The position numbers were made by a program, and so were the translations under genes. A model generated the notes under the pieces. It was not told the DNA's origin, made no database searches, and saw nothing but the letters and a program-made list of their open reading frames with translations. A DNA stretch of 62,825 bases from Conoideocrella luteorostrata. Its lineage: Eukaryota > Ascomycota > Sordariomycetes > Hypocreales > Clavicipitaceae. Shown in pieces: positions 60,940 to 62,825 of this stretch. Each line of letters opens with the position of its first letter. Position 1 is the first letter of the stretch. The DNA lies in NCBI GenBank assembly GCA_032433595.1, contig JASWJB010000261.1, positions 1-62,825 on the forward strand. Reading direction: 5' to 3'.

Positions 60940-62280
60940 TCCGGGCTGTCAGTGCCTCTACCCAAAGGCAGTACAGACAGTCCAGTCTTGTGTGTTACGG
61001 ACGGCCACAGCTGGTGCTTATCATGATAGACCACTCCAGGGTTCCGAGCGATGCTTTTGAGTGAGAGCTGCACCCTAGATCCAGCCAGCCGGGCAGCCAG
61101 TGGTTGCTCATACAGGGATAAAAAGAAGTTGTGTAGATCGACGTATAAGCGACTAAAGTGCGAGCGAACATGCGGCTGCAGAATAGCTGCAGGGGCTTCT
61201 TCCCAACGAACTGCAGGAGCGTGCGCATGGACTTTGGGACCGGGCGAAAAAAACCTCCTCGATCGATGGTGACGCCGGACTCAAAGGATGGTATCCCCGA
61301 CCACTCGTAAGGCATCCCATCGTCGAGCTAGCGCAACAATATATACTATCTGGACAAACTGGGCTGCAGGAGCTGGAGTCGATAGAGGCCCTAGCAGGAC
61401 CCAGACTTACGGCGATCCAGTCAAGATTGGGCAAACAAAGCCACGAACCCACGAACCCATGTAGCAAAACCAGGCCTCGAGTACAGAGTACGTATGCCTA
61501 TGTCTCCCTCGCCGGCGATCTGTAACTAAAGTAGTGGTCGTTGTGGCGCTAGATGAGGCGGGAAGCGAGAGCCCCCAGCCGGTGCAGATTACTCCATAAT
61601 ATCACTTGACCACTAGTTCAAGGCTGACTGTAGAGAGTGGCGCGCACATGGTACAGTCAGTTAAGTACTCCGTAGAGCGAGTCCCAAGGTTCCGCTAGCC
61701 ATGACAGCCTCCAGGTGATGCAATAGTTACCACATACGGAGCAACCGATCGTTCAGTGAGGAGGATTGTTGGAGCAAAAAAAAAAACAAAAAACAATTAG
61801 GTGCACGGTAGGATGGCAGAACATCCACCTCTTCATAAGTACAGAGTACTGCGCAACTAGCACATACTCGAAAAATGTCTAACGCCACCTCCCACGCCAA
61901 CACCCTTGTAATCCCACCGCCCGACTTCCGGGGGCGTCACGTTATGTCCGCCGCTCGGACCTGGCAAATTCCTCCAGGTCCATTTATCATTAACTTGCGC
62001 CAGTTTTTGGCATGTCCCCTCCTTATTTATCACTTCCCTCAAATTTTTTTGAAAGGTTAGTAGTGAAATACGGATTACGGGGTATTATCAAGTCAATTTG
62101 TACAGAGTACTTCGTATGTGCCAGGTAAGTTGTCGGCGTCAAAACCAGGTGTGACCCCACGTGCCCACACACATTGTGCATCCGTCACTGGAATGAAGCG
62201 AACCTGTCGGGCCCAAACCTTGTCACCTTGTCACCTTGTCTCTGTGCTACGTTTGTGCAGGCTTAATCTCCGTCACCACG

Positions 62281-62341
62281 GCACTGGGACTCAACAGGAC
62301 ACAGGGACGTAGCGACACTGGGGCACTGGGACACTGGGACG
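62281..62341 (+). repeat. Imperfect tandem repeat of CACTGGGA-type units
   Basis: Units close to GGCACTGGGA / GACACTGGGA recur through about 60 bp, with a diverged central part. It is preceded by three TGTCACCT-like units at 62221-62239. Confidence 0.7.
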
Positions 62342-62494
62342 CAGGTCCAAAATATCCAATCAGCTGCTCCTTCCAAAGTACCTGGGTAGTGTCCCTCTTT
62401 TTTCTCGTGGCCCATTGAAGGAACGGCAACCTCTGTCCTAATGGTACCCACCTCCTCACTTGCGAGCTCAGCCAATTGCCAGTGTTGTATGTAT

Positions 62495-62508
62495 ACGGAG
62501 TACTCCGT
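62495..62508. repeat. 14-bp perfect palindrome of the TACGGAGTA family
   Basis: ACGGAGTACTCCGT is its own reverse complement. It joins a TACGGAGTA unit to an inverted copy; similar units recur throughout the intergenic DNA of the window. Confidence 0.85.
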
Positions 62509-62825
62509 CTGGAGCCGTTCAAACCCGTCCACCCCCCCCCAAAATCATGTCGCACCTGGGCAAAATTTACCACGACTACTCCGTACTCCGCACGGAGTAA
62601 TCCAATAGAAACAGTTGTCGATGTCACCAACACACCTGCCCCGGTTATTTTCCAGTGATCCTACACGGTAGTGTGATGGTTGCTTTTGCCGAGGCTTGAC
62701 GAGTAGATGTTCCATGGGAGTAAATGGAAAGATACACATGCTGCGTGCTGCTTAGAATACAACTGCTCCGTACTCCATGTCTACTCCGTACAGAGTATTT
62801 TGATCATAAATACGGAGTAAATACC

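Larger units (their letters stand above)
60940..62825. other. Right-edge stretch without a supported gene
   Basis: The first part is the promoter side of the methyltransferase gene. The rest holds short tandem repeats (62221-62239, 62281-62341) and a dense set of TACGGAGTA-type motifs (61666, 62494, 62577, 62782, 62811), including the perfect 14-bp palindrome ACGGAGTACTCCGT at 62495-62508. No reading frame resembles a known protein. Confidence 0.5.

Overview
The window is nuclear DNA of a filamentous ascomycete, most likely a Sordariomycete and probably Hypocreales. The evidence is short GT-AG introns (about 50-170 bp, often with a CTAAC-type branch site), fungal Zn(II)2Cys6 regulators, a LaeA-like methyltransferase, a Pbn1/PIG-X protein and an Hsp104. 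There is no sign of bacterial or organellar origin. The species cannot be named from the sequence alone.

Layout, left to right. 1.4-13.6 kb is gene-dense: a sulfotransferase-like protein (+), the mitochondrial protein Mhr1/mL67 (-), the HSP104 disaggregase (+) behind a heat-shock-element-like promoter, a Zn2Cys6 regulator (-) and the ER mannosyltransferase subunit PBN1 (-). 14.6-17.7 kb holds the most unusual gene: one protein with a caspase-like protease domain, a homeodomain-like segment and a rhodanese-like domain. 17.7-32.4 kb has no intact gene; it holds simple repeats, palindromes and a broken minus-strand gene (20.6-22.1 kb) interrupted by in-frame stops. 32.4-33.8 kb is a TALE-class homeobox regulator, followed by 7.5 kb without a recognisable gene. 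41.3-46.6 kb has a second Zn2Cys6 regulator (+) converging on a GPI-anchored pepsin-like protease (-). After another empty 5.8 kb comes a vacuolar pair: a diverged V-ATPase proteolipid (+) converging on VPS18 (-). The right end has a broken aminoglycoside-phosphotransferase-family kinase (58.2-58.9 kb) and a LaeA-like methyltransferase (59.6-60.9 kb).

Genes do not form a metabolic cluster. The loose themes are proteostasis and stress (Hsp104, caspase-like protein), ER/GPI and vacuole biology (Pbn1, GPI-anchored protease, V-ATPase proteolipid, Vps18) and transcriptional control (two Zn2Cys6 factors, the TALE homeobox factor, a LaeA-like protein, and possibly the homeodomain-like fusion).

A 9-bp motif, TACGGAGTA or its complement, occurs at least 20 times outside the coding sequences, against about 0.5 expected by chance. 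All exon boundaries were placed by eye from splice signals, frame and family similarity; single-exon and long-exon calls are firmer than N-terminal microexons.
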